DNA of 6,073 nt, taken from assembly GCA_012035435.1 (NCBI GenBank), contig JAAUPH010000154.1, positions 1 to 6,073 on the forward strand. Direction: 5' to 3'. The notes below the pieces were generated by a model that was given only the letters and a program-made list of their open reading frames with translations, had not been told where the DNA came from and searched no databases. The stretch is from Sphingopyxis sp. (GTDB taxonomy: Bacteria; Pseudomonadota; Alphaproteobacteria; Sphingomonadales; Sphingomonadaceae). Position numbers and translations under genes: made by a program. Within the stretch, counting starts at the first letter, position 1; every line of letters starts with the position of its first letter. Of this stretch, positions 1 through 5,683 are shown one piece after another.

Positions 1-56
1 ACCGATTGCATGGACTGCCGCAATGAGCCAGTTTGCCATCCTGTTTGGCGACCGAT
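1..56. other. Unassigned partial sequence at left edge
   Basis: This stretch ends where the palindrome begins and does not belong to the IS3 transposase. Two frames read plausibly as protein. On the plus strand (frame 2) it gives PIAWTAAMSQFAILFGDRF, which continues through half the palindrome and then stops. On the minus strand it gives NRMANWLIAAVHAIG. Both are hydrophobic enough to be part of a membrane or enzyme domain, but neither can be assigned to a family, and only about 18 codons are visible. It is probably the end of another gene or a chimeric edge piece. Confidence 0.2.
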
Positions 57-389
57 TTTCGGTCTCAGCTAGCTGAGACCGAAACACATGACCCGGTTCC
101 CGCTTACACAGAGTATCAGACACACCCGCAGTTCCAGCGCCTGATGGCAGACAGCGGCGTCACCTGCTCGATGAGCCGGTCAGGCAACTGCTGGGACAAT
201 GCGGCGATGGAGAGCTTCTTCTCTTCGCTCAAGACCGAGCGGATCGCGAGGAAAGTCTATCGGTCGCGGGACGAAGCCAGGGCCGATGTGTTCGATTACA
301 TTGAATGCTTCTACAACCCCGTCCGGAGGCACTCGACCATCGGATACCAAAGCCCCAGCGACTTCGAACGCGAAGCCGGTGTAGCATGA
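33..389 (+). pseudogene. IS3-family transposase OrfB, C-terminal fragment
   Basis: The frame is open from a TTG at 33, but only residues from about 33 (base 129) onward look like OrfB of IS3-family elements. The end of the integrase-type DDE catalytic domain is visible as NCWDNAAMESFFSSLK (residues 52-67), which carries the catalytic glutamate (E60, codon 210-212). It is followed by the typical C-terminal segment with FDYIECFYNP and RRHSTIGYQSP. The two catalytic aspartates, the helix-turn-helix OrfA and the OrfA/OrfB frameshift region are missing. Complete OrfB proteins are about 270-300 aa, so roughly 85 residues of true OrfB remain. Residues 1-32 come from the palindrome and unrelated sequence. 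The product cannot catalyse transposition, so this is a dead remnant. Confidence 0.85.
57..84. repeat. Perfect 28-bp palindrome with no spacer
   Basis: The left arm TTTCGGTCTCAGCT (57-70) is followed at once by its exact reverse complement AGCTGAGACCGAAA (71-84). The symmetry breaks at 56/85. There is no loop, so this is a head-to-head inverted duplication of 14 bp and not a transcription terminator. It lies between the unassigned left edge and the IS3 remnant, exactly where two unrelated sequences meet. It could be a real recombination scar, a large operator-like site, or a fold-back artefact of amplification or assembly. Confidence 0.95.
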
Positions 390-429
390 ATGTGCCTATC
401 TCGGTGTCCACCAAACCGGCAGCAGGCCA
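129..429 (+). mobile_element. 3' remnant of an IS3-family insertion sequence
   Basis: The segment holds the 3' third of orfB and then a probable right terminal inverted repeat ending in CA. Homology to a normal orfB begins abruptly near 129, so the left part of the element has been lost or replaced. No confident left inverted repeat or target-site duplication was found. TGACCCGGTT at 89-98 resembles the start of some IS3-family left ends; if it is genuine, this would be an internally deleted copy of about 340 bp, but the match to the right end is poor. The right boundary (429) is inferred from IS3-family ends. Confidence 0.65.
403..429 (+). repeat. Probable right terminal inverted repeat of the IS3 remnant
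   Basis: Fourteen bases after the orfB stop codon, GGTGTCCACCAAACCGGCAG begins a sequence of about 27 bp that ends GGCCA. The GTCCAC-AAACCGG core and terminal CA are typical, from recall, of right ends of IS3-family elements in alphaproteobacteria. No matching left copy is present in the window to confirm it. Confidence 0.5.
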
Positions 430-463
430 TGCTTTCTTTGATGCAATCAAAGTCGGAAGCCCT

Positions 464-919
464 CTAGTCGAAATCGTCTTCCCAATCGATGCCAAGCGAA
501 AAGCAAAGCGAGCGAAGCGTTCGCCAGTCCGCCGTCGCCATTTCCCCCACCAGCTTTTCGAGTTGGATCTTGTCCAGTTCCGCGACGCTTTGAGCGATTT
601 GACCGATCATATCCTGCGGCAGGTCGCCCTGTAGACCAGCCCCATTTACCGCCAAGGCAGTCGCGACCATATGCTTGCAAAACCCGGAATCCTCGTAAGC
701 TGGACATGAGCAATTTCCAGAAATTGTCGCCGCTGACCGGTCCAGCCACACCGTATAATCGCTTGTCCCGAAAGCCGCAGCAAGGACGCCCAAGCCATTC
801 ATGCTCAACAAGGCAATATGACCATGATCGGCATAGCCCCGTCCGCGGGCGAACGCCTTGTCTCCAGCCAGCTTGCGAAGTGCGTCCTCATCGAACGGCT
901 GGTGGTCACGCGATCTCAT
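464..919 (-). CDS. SWIM zinc-finger domain protein
   Basis: The 151-aa product carries a SWIM zinc-finger motif of the CxCx8CxH type: C70, C72, C81 and H83, within GNCSCPAYEDSGFCKHMVA. The N-terminal part (about residues 10-65, LRKLAGDKAFARGRGYADHG) matches the usual lead-in of bacterial SWIM proteins, in which a small beta-rich segment precedes the zinc site. SWIM domains bind zinc and are thought to mediate DNA or protein binding; no specific role is known for this one. Many related bacterial proteins continue for several hundred residues, whereas this one stops soon after the finger with an acidic tail (DWEDDFD). Its stop lies only 34 bp from the inferred IS end, so it may be IS-truncated, or naturally short. 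The start ATG overlaps the stop of the upstream gene (ATGA, 916-919), which supports translational coupling. Confidence 0.8.
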   Translation of the reverse strand: MRSRDHQPFDEDALRKLAGDKAFARGRGYADHGHIALLSMNGLGVLAAAFGTSDYTVWLDRSAATISGNCSCPAYEDSGFCKHMVATALAVNGAGLQGDLPQDMIGQIAQSVAELDKIQLEKLVGEMATADWRTLRSLCFSLGIDWEDDFD

Positions 920-1326
920 GTGTGCGGCTGCAAGACCGGATCATTCGCGATCATGTCGAGCGCGTCATCCAGCGTGGCGGAACCATGATAGGGGTACCAT
1001 TGGCCGGTATGGCGGTGCCACATGATATGGAACCTGGTTTCGGTCAGGCACTCCTCGTCATGATCGAGCCGCACCCAAGCGGAATCGAACTCCTCGCCAG
1101 CATTGTCGTCAAAGCCCGAACGGTAACGGATGAAGAAGCTGTATTTGCTGCCGCGCCATTTGCCGTGGAGTGCGATTGGGTAGTTCCATTCGGTCGGCAT
1201 GATTTCGGGCAGAAATCGAGGTGCCAGTTGCTCCGCAATGAATGCCGCACAGCGTAGCGAGATCTGCTGCTTCTCATCCTTCGACAGTTCCTTGACGCGG
1301 ACCCAGCAGCGGACAGACTTGGTCAT
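916..1326 (-). CDS. Hypothetical protein, DUF3024-like
   Basis: This 136-aa soluble protein has no signal peptide or membrane segment. Its second half reads AWVRLDHDEECLTETRFHIMW, then HRHTGQWYPYHG and TLDDALDMIANDP. That order (alanine-arginine strand, a basic residue before W-I-W-type strand, W/Y-rich strand, closing acidic helix) resembles DUF3024 proteins, and the N-terminal helix with a cysteine (about residues 15-35) also fits. I did not verify this by search, so the family call is tentative and no function is known. The ATG start at 1326 has a good Shine-Dalgarno AGGGA six bases upstream. The gene ends in an ATGA overlap with the SWIM gene, so the two are probably co-transcribed and may act together. 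Confidence 0.65.
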   Translation of the reverse strand: MTKSVRCWVRVKELSKDEKQQISLRCAAFIAEQLAPRFLPEIMPTEWNYPIALHGKWRGSKYSFFIRYRSGFDDNAGEEFDSAWVRLDHDEECLTETRFHIMWHRHTGQWYPYHGSATLDDALDMIANDPVLQPHT

Positions 1327-1332
1327 TTCAGG

Positions 1333-1337
1333 TCCCT
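1333..1337 (-). promoter_or_regulatory. Ribosome binding site of the DUF3024-like gene
   Basis: On the minus strand AGGGA lies six bases before the ATG at 1326. This supports that start codon and shows the small operon has its own translation initiation. The downstream SWIM gene has no clear site of its own and relies on the ATGA overlap. Confidence 0.6.
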
Positions 1338-1363
1338 ATCCCCTCGGCTTTCGTGATCAATTG

Positions 1364-1405
1364 CAAATGACCGTCAACCGATTGGTGCAACCTGACGGTC
1401 ATTTG
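1364..1405. repeat. 13-bp perfect inverted repeat, candidate operator
   Basis: CAAATGACCGTCA (1364-1376) and TGACGGTCATTTG (1393-1405) are exact reverse complements separated by 16 bp. The repeat lies 38-79 bp upstream of the DUF3024-like start codon. Read on the minus strand, TTGACG (complement of 1372-1377) at the edge of the promoter-proximal arm resembles a -35 hexamer, although no good -10 follows at 17 bp. There is no T-tract on either side, so an intrinsic terminator is unlikely. A dimeric regulator binding two half-sites is the more natural reading, but the regulator is unknown. Confidence 0.6.
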
Positions 1406-1611
1406 TAGCCCAACGATGTGGTGAGCGCGGTTACCGTCCAGAATACCGTTGCATTTTTGAGTCAGCCACATTCCCTTGAATCATCGCGCTCTTACTTTTT
1501 AATAGGTTATGGCAATAGTGCGCCATCGCACAGATAATCATACATCATCAACAAAACTACCGCCAATCCCTTGCGATTTAACGAATTTCTATCCGTCTCT
1601 ACGCCACATCC
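1406..1611. other. Gene-free spacer downstream of guaA
   Basis: About 200 bp between the guaA stop and the inverted repeat. It is visibly richer in A and T than the flanking genes, with no credible open frame, tRNA or repeat. The only structure noted is a small hairpin, GTGCG-CCAT-CGCAC (1518-1531), without a convincing T-tract on the minus strand. It may form part of a guaA transcription end, but this is not established. Confidence 0.4.
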
Positions 1612-3186
1612 CTACTCCCACTCGATGGTGCCCGGCGGCTTTGACGTATAGTCATAGACGACGCGGTTGATGCCCTTCACCTCGTTGATGATCCGCGTTG
1701 CAGTTCGGCTCAGGAAAGCAGCGTTGAAAGGGTAAATGTCGGCAGTCATCCCGTCGGTCGAGGTAACGGCGCGTAGGGCGCACACGCTGTCATAGGTGCG
1801 GCCATCGCCCATGACGCCCACGGTGCGGACGGGGAGCAGCACGGCAAAGGCCTGCCAGATCGCATCATAAAGCCCGGCGGTGCGGATTTCGTCGAGATAG
1901 ACTGCGTCGGCCTTGCGCAAAATGTCGCAGCGTTCCTTCGTGACTTCGCCCGGTATTCGAATGGCGAGGCCGGGGCCGGGGAAGGGGTGACGGCCAACGA
2001 ACTGGTCGTTCAGGCCCAGCTCGCGGCCCAGTGCGCGCACTTCATCCTTGAACAGCTCGCGCAGCGGCTCGACCAGTTTCATGTTCATGCGTTCGGGCAG
2101 GCCGCCGACGTTATGATGGCTCTTGATCGTCACCGACGGCCCGCCGGTGAAGGACACGCTTTCGATGACGTCGGGGTAGAGCGTCCCCTGCGCCAGAAAG
2201 TCCGCGCCGCCAATCTTCCGCGCCTCTTCCTCAAACACATTGATGAATTCGGCGCCGATGAACTTGCGCTTTTTTTCGGGGTCGGTCACGCCCGCCAGCC
2301 CCGCCATGAAGCGCTCTTCGGCATCCACAACGACCAGCGGAATGTTATAATGATCGCGGAACAGCGTTTCGACCTGCTCGCGCTCCTTCATGCGCAGCAG
2401 GCCGTGGTCGACAAATACGCAGGTCAGCTGCTCGCCGACGGCTTCATGGATCAAAATCGCCGCGACCGAGCTGTCGACGCCGCCTGACAGGCCGCAAATG
2501 ACCCGGCCCGAACCCACTTGTGCGCGGATTTCGGCGATTTTCGTGGTGCGAAATTCGGCCATCGTCCAGTCGCCCGAACAGCCGCAGACTTTGTGGACGA
2601 AATTGGCAATCAGCTTGCCGCCGTCGGGGGTGTGCACCACCTCCGGGTGGAACTGCGTGCCATAATAGCGGCGCTCGTCGTCGGCGATGACCGCAAAAGG
2701 CGCGCCTTCGCTCACCGCGACGATGCGAAAACCGGGGGCAAAGTCGGTGACCTTGTCGCCGTGGCTCATCCACACCTGATGCCGCGAACCCTTGTCCCAC
2801 AGCCCGTCGAATAGCTTGCAATCGTCGGTAATGTCGATGAAGGCGCGGCCGAATTCGCCCCCTCTCTCCCCATCCACCCCGCCGGCCTCGACGCGGCCGC
2901 CAAGTTGCTGCGACATCGTCTGCTGACCATAGCAGATGCCAAGGATGGGAAGGCCGCTGTCGAACAATAATTGCGGCGCGCGCGGGCTGCCTTCGGCGGG
3001 CACGCTGGCGGGCGATCCCGACAGGATGATGCCCTTGGGCTTCAGCCGCGCGAAAGCCTCCTCGGCGGCATTGAACGGAGCGATTTCGCTGTATACCCCG
3101 GCCTCGCGGACGCGGCGGGCGATAAGCTGGGTCACCTGGCTGCCGAAATCGACGATCAGGATGGTTTCGGAAGGCTGAATGATCAT
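1612..3186 (-). CDS. guaA: GMP synthase (glutamine-hydrolysing)
   Basis: The 524-aa product converts XMP to GMP using ATP and glutamine, the last step of guanine nucleotide synthesis in the cytoplasm. An N-terminal class I glutamine amidotransferase domain (about 8-200) has the nucleophile Cys85 in LGICYGQQ, with His180 and Glu182 in QFHPEVV completing the triad. The ATP pyrophosphatase domain (about 207-400) has the P-loop SGGVDSS at 234-240. The C-terminal dimerisation domain carries [13 protein letters not shown] (398-410) and ends in the family-typical KPPGTIEWE. All catalytic residues are present and the length is normal, so the gene appears complete and functional. I chose the ATG at 3186 ([17 protein letters not shown]) because family proteins begin just before ILIVDFGSQ. 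An in-frame ATG at 3255 would add 23 proline-rich residues with no family counterpart. Neither start has a strong Shine-Dalgarno. It is divergent from the receptor gene. Confidence 0.98.
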   Translation of the reverse strand: MIIQPSETILIVDFGSQVTQLIARRVREAGVYSEIAPFNAAEEAFARLKPKGIILSGSPASVPAEGSPRAPQLLFDSGLPILGICYGQQTMSQQLGGRVEAGGVDGERGGEFGRAFIDITDDCKLFDGLWDKGSRHQVWMSHGDKVTDFAPGFRIVAVSEGAPFAVIADDERRYYGTQFHPEVVHTPDGGKLIANFVHKVCGCSGDWTMAEFRTTKIAEIRAQVGSGRVICGLSGGVDSSVAAILIHEAVGEQLTCVFVDHGLLRMKEREQVETLFRDHYNIPLVVVDAEERFMAGLAGVTDPEKKRKFIGAEFINVFEEEARKIGGADFLAQGTLYPDVIESVSFTGGPSVTIKSHHNVGGLPERMNMKLVEPLRELFKDEVRALGRELGLNDQFVGRHPFPGPGLAIRIPGEVTKERCDILRKADAVYLDEIRTAGLYDAIWQAFAVLLPVRTVGVMGDGRTYDSVCALRAVTSTDGMTADIYPFNAAFLSRTATRIINEVKGINRVVYDYTSKPPGTIEWE

Positions 3187-3363
3187 CGCCGCGCGATAGG
3201 CAAAGGGTGGAGGCGAGTCCAGAGGGCGGGGCAAGGCAGACGCGGGCCCTGACATGTTTTTGCGACATAGATGGACTAGCGCCGGAACTCCTAGTGATCA
3301 TAAGGGTTTGCGCCTATGGCGTGGCCAATAGACATCAGAACCTTTAAAGGGCAACATTCTCCC
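3187..3363. promoter_or_regulatory. Divergent intergenic region between guaA and the receptor gene
   Basis: These 177 bp must contain the guaA promoter (leftward) and, unless the receptor is part of a longer transcript, the receptor promoter (rightward). I could not identify convincing -35/-10 pairs or an operator. A PurR-type or guanine-riboswitch structure was not recognised. AAAGGG at 3346-3351, 12 bases before the receptor ATG, is a plausible but loosely spaced Shine-Dalgarno. Confidence 0.5.
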
Positions 3364-5319
3364 ATGAATTCAGCTGACTTACGCGCGCCCACGGGCTCGC
3401 TTGCTGTGATGGCAGCGACCCTGCTGTGCGCTGCACCCGCGCTGGCCGCCGAAGCACCGCCGGCGACGCAGGAAGAACGCGCCGCAACCGATGATGCAGC
3501 GAGCGCCGAAATTGTCGTCACCGCACAGCGCCTTTCGGGTCAGCTCGACACCGATGTGCCGTCCGAGATCGAACTCGATGAGGCGGCGATTGCCAGCTAT
3601 GGCGCAAGCTCGGTCGCCGACTTGCTTGCGGCGCTCAGCCCGCAGACGCGCTCCGGGCGCGGGCGCGGCGGCGGCCAGCCGGTGGTGCTGATTAACGGTC
3701 GCCGCGTGTCCGGCTTTCAGGAAATCCGCCTGATCCCGCCCGATGCTATCGCCAAAGTTGAGGTGTTTCCGGAGGAAGTGGCGCTGCAATTTGGCTATTC
3801 CGCCGACGAGCGCGTCGTCAATTTCGTGCTCAAGTCCAATTTTCGTCAGTTCGCGGTCGATCCCGAATATGGGCTATACACCCAGGGAGGCCGCAGCCGC
3901 TTCGAGCTGGACAGTAATTTCCTGCGGATCAGCGAAAAGGCCCGGATCAACGTCAACGCCACCTATGAGACCGAAAGCCTGCTGACCGAGAGTGAGCGCG
4001 ATTTGCTGCCCGTCAGCGGAAATGTCGCCGACACCGGGGCGCGCAGCCTGCTCCCCAGCTATGATCGCTATATCGGCGATGCCAGCATTGCCTATTCGCT
4101 CGACAAGCTGACGCAGTTGACGATGACAGGCCGCTTTGAACAGACCGACAATCTCAGCCTGCTTGGCCCCGGCGTGGACGGGATCGCGGACCCGCTCGAA
4201 CGCGACAGCCGCAACCGTGTCTTGTCGGGAGGGACAAGCGCGAGCGGGATGCTGGGCAAATGGCGCTGGGTCTTGTCGGGCAATTATGCCGACACCGACC
4301 AGCGTATTTTTACCGACCGGCTGACCGGCGCGACCGACCGGTTTGACAGCAGCCAGCAAATCTTCGGCGCGAATGCCACATTGTCGGGGACCGTGACTGA
4401 GGGGTGGGCTGGCCCCATCCGCGCGACCTTTGCGGGCGATTATGGCGGCCAGCGTTTTGACAGCCGGGCAGAGCGGGGTGGGGCGATCCAGACCACCGAC
4501 CTGGCGCGCGACATATTTGGCGCGAACAGCTTTGTCTCGCTGCCGTTGCTGGATCCGGAATATGGCATTGCCAAGATCGGTCGGGTGGGGCTCAACGCCA
4601 ATATTGGCTGGCGCGATTTGTCCGACTTTGGCGGATTACTGTCATGGGGCGCGGGGCTCAACTGGTCCTTGTCGCGCCGCTTGTCGATCAATTTCGGCTA
4701 TTCAAGCGACGAGGCTGCACCAGGCATCCAGCAAATTGGTGCCGCGCCGCTGGTGACGCCGCAGGTCGCCTATTTCGATCTGGTGCGCGGTGAGACGGTG
4801 TTTATTGAAACCATATCGGGCGGCAATCCGCTCTTGCTGGCTGAGCAGCGCCGCGATCTGCGCTTTGGCCTCAACTGGCAGATGATCGACGATCTGGGCC
4901 TGTCGGTACAGCTCAACCGCAACCGCAGTGATGATACGACCAATGTTTTTCCGTTGTTGACTCCAGCGATTGAGGCGGCCTTTCCGGGACGCGCGGCCCG
5001 CGATGCCAACGGGCGGCTGGTGCGGCTCGACCTCCGCCCGGTGAATTTCGACCGGACCGAAACTACACAGCTGCGCTGGGGCCTCAACTTTAGCAAAGCG
5101 ATCGGGCCGCAGCGTGGCCCCGGCGCGGGTGGTCCGCCGCCAGTAGAGGGCCAGGGCCATGGGGAACAGGAAGGCGGCGCCCTGGGCGCTGGTGGTGAAG
5201 ACGATAATGTACTGCAGGAAATCCGGCGGTTCAACGCGCCGAACATCTCACGATCGATCGCCAGGGCCGCATCGACGCGCAGCGCTACCAGGCCCTCGCC
5301 GCGCGGCCGATCAGCTTGA
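3364..5319 (+). CDS. TonB-dependent outer-membrane receptor, 3' end replaced
   Basis: From the ATG at 3364 the protein starts with a signal peptide (hydrophobic core LAVMAATLLCAAPALA, probable cleavage after residue 28). A TonB-box-like strand (AEIVVTAQR, 48-56) and a plug domain follow (about 60-157), with VVLINGRRVSG and IPPDAIAKVEVFPEEVALQFG. Beta-barrel sequence then runs to about residue 582. Such receptors import siderophores, vitamins or glycans across the outer membrane using TonB energy; the substrate cannot be told. An in-frame ATG at 3316 would put 16 extra residues ahead of the signal peptide, so I prefer 3364. After RWGLNFSKAIGPQ (near 5110) the frame enters DNA that encodes other proteins, and the last ~65 residues are low-complexity or nonsense, ending at a chance TGA at 5319. 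The final strands and terminal aromatic residue are absent. The true gene is probably several hundred codons longer. Confidence 0.85.
   Translation: MNSADLRAPTGSLAVMAATLLCAAPALAAEAPPATQEERAATDDAASAEIVVTAQRLSGQLDTDVPSEIELDEAAIASYGASSVADLLAALSPQTRSGRGRGGGQPVVLINGRRVSGFQEIRLIPPDAIAKVEVFPEEVALQFGYSADERVVNFVLKSNFRQFAVDPEYGLYTQGGRSRFELDSNFLRISEKARINVNATYETESLLTESERDLLPVSGNVADTGARSLLPSYDRYIGDASIAYSLDKLTQLTMTGRFEQTDNLSLLGPGVDGIADPLERDSRNRVLSGGTSASGMLGKWRWVLSGNYADTDQRIFTDRLTGATDRFDSSQQIFGANATLSGTVTEGWAGPIRATFAGDYGGQRFDSRAERGGAIQTTDLARDIFGANSFVSLPLLDPEYGIAKIGRVGLNANIGWRDLSDFGGLLSWGAGLNWSLSRRLSINFGYSSDEAAPGIQQIGAAPLVTPQVAYFDLVRGETVFIETISGGNPLLLAEQRRDLRFGLNWQMIDDLGLSVQLNRNRSDDTTNVFPLLTPAIEAAFPGRAARDANGRLVRLDLRPVNFDRTETTQLRWGLNFSKAIGPQRGPGAGGPPPVEGQGHGEQEGGALGAGGEDDNVLQEIRRFNAPNISRSIARAASTRSATRPSPRGRSA
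5115..5220 (-). pseudogene. Sodium/solute symporter fragment
   Basis: Antisense to the receptor's odd tail, the minus strand reads LQYIIVFTTSAQGAAFLFPM and then ALALYWRRTTRAGA. A hydrophobic helix ending in a LYWRRxTRAGA loop is characteristic of the sodium:solute symporter family (PutP/SSS), where a similar motif follows a late transmembrane helix. Only about 35 residues are present, with no start, no stop context and no remaining helices. It therefore cannot be a gene here. It overlaps in opposite orientation the glycine/proline-rich end of the receptor frame, which marks the first junction of the mosaic. Confidence 0.55.
5221..5308. other. Unassigned mosaic segment
   Basis: Between the symporter piece and the coiled-coil piece lies about 88 bp that fits neither. 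The plus strand offers AEHLTIDRQGRIDAQRYQAL, and the minus strand LRVDAALAIDREMFGAL. Both read like protein but neither belongs to a family I recognise. It probably derives from yet another gene. Confidence 0.3.
5251..5262 (+). repeat. 12-bp direct repeat, copy 1
   Basis: CGATCGATCGCC occurs here, inside the unassigned mosaic segment, and again at 5508-5519 in the same orientation. The contexts differ, and the copies are 257 bp apart. Its first ten bases form a CGATCG-type palindrome. Confidence 0.85.
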
Positions 5320-5458
5320 GGCCTCCGCCAGCGAGCTCGAACACCTGGCTGCCGAACTGGAAAAGAACGAACAGCTTTCAGAAGACCCCCGCGAGGCGGC
5401 CGCGCAGCTCAGCGAGACCATGATCGAGGCCGAGATGCGACTGCGCCGCGAGACCGGC
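5309..5458 (+). other. Coiled-coil coding fragment
   Basis: The plus strand encodes about 50 residues of charged, alanine-rich helix: DQLEASASELEHLAAELEKN followed by EQLSEDPREAAAQLSETMIE and AEMRLRRETG. The spacing of leucines and alanines suggests a coiled coil. No start codon or ribosome site belongs to it, since the open frame before it runs back through unrelated sequence. The parent protein was not recognised. It is a third gene piece in the mosaic. Confidence 0.45.
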
Positions 5459-5502
5459 CTCGCGCGGGGTTCGACGTGTACGACGACGCCTTTCCGAGCG
5501 GC
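5459..5502 (+). other. Short unassigned segment
   Basis: About 44 bp between the coiled-coil and kinase pieces. The plus strand reads GFDVYDDAFPSGG in a frame different from the coiled coil. Such a GFDxYDD string occurs in sulfatase-like proteins, but twelve residues are too few for an assignment. Confidence 0.2.
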
Positions 5503-5683
5503 GGCATCGATCGATCGCCTGGCCAGATCCAGCGTCAGGGTGCCGCCATTGGGCATGGCGTCGCGTGCGTTGTTGGCCAGGTTGACGACGCTGGAGTTGA
5601 GTTGATCCCGGTCGACCAGGATCGACCACAGATTCGGCTCGGCCTCGAACTTGATCTCGATCTGCTCGCCCATGCGTGCGGCG
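5503..5683 (-). pseudogene. Sensor histidine kinase fragment (HATPase N-box)
   Basis: The minus strand reads MGEQIEIKFEAEPNLWSILV, DRDQLNSSVVNLANNARDAM and PNGGTLTLDLARRSIDAA. This is the N-box region of a histidine-kinase ATPase domain, in which NLxxNARDAMPxGG binds Mg-ATP, as found in hybrid sensor kinases. The histidine-bearing dimerisation domain upstream and the G1/G2 boxes downstream are missing. A frame change occurs just before it: LLRRT in one frame, then MGEQ in another, near 5670-5675. About 60 residues remain, so no functional kinase is encoded. Confidence 0.75.
5508..5519 (+). repeat. 12-bp direct repeat, copy 2
   Basis: This is the second copy of CGATCGATCGCC, at the distal end of the histidine-kinase fragment, where kinase homology runs out on the minus strand. 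A shared word at a fragment edge is what either microhomology-driven joining or a k-mer-driven misassembly would leave, though chance in GC-rich DNA is possible. Confidence 0.85.

Noticed and set aside
11..37. TGGACTGCCG as a possible IS3 left inverted repeat
   Set aside because: About ten of the first thirteen bases resemble the complement of the right end, but the match collapses after that and there is no orfA following.
706..1257. 183-codon plus-strand open frame over the SWIM/DUF3024-like genes
   Set aside because: It has no domain signal and is antisense to two overlapping genes that have a zinc-finger motif, ribosome site and ATGA coupling.
1518..1531. GTGCG-CCAT-CGCAC hairpin as the guaA terminator
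   Set aside because: The stem is only five base pairs and no T-run follows on the minus strand, so terminator status cannot be supported.
1987..2487. Long plus-strand open frame antisense to guaA, and several others within 2390-3301
   Set aside because: They are shadows of guaA's high-GC codon pattern. They lack recognisable domains or ribosome sites and overlap a certain gene.
3379..5160. Minus-strand open frames antisense to the receptor gene
   Set aside because: Composition-driven shadows. Only the 5115-5220 stretch has family-like content, and that is reported as a fragment.
5378..5683. C-terminal half of the minus-strand frame continuing from the thioredoxin-like segment
   Set aside because: Beyond LSSLL the frame reads arginine-rich nonsense while another frame encodes the kinase N-box, so it is read-through into a different piece and not protein.
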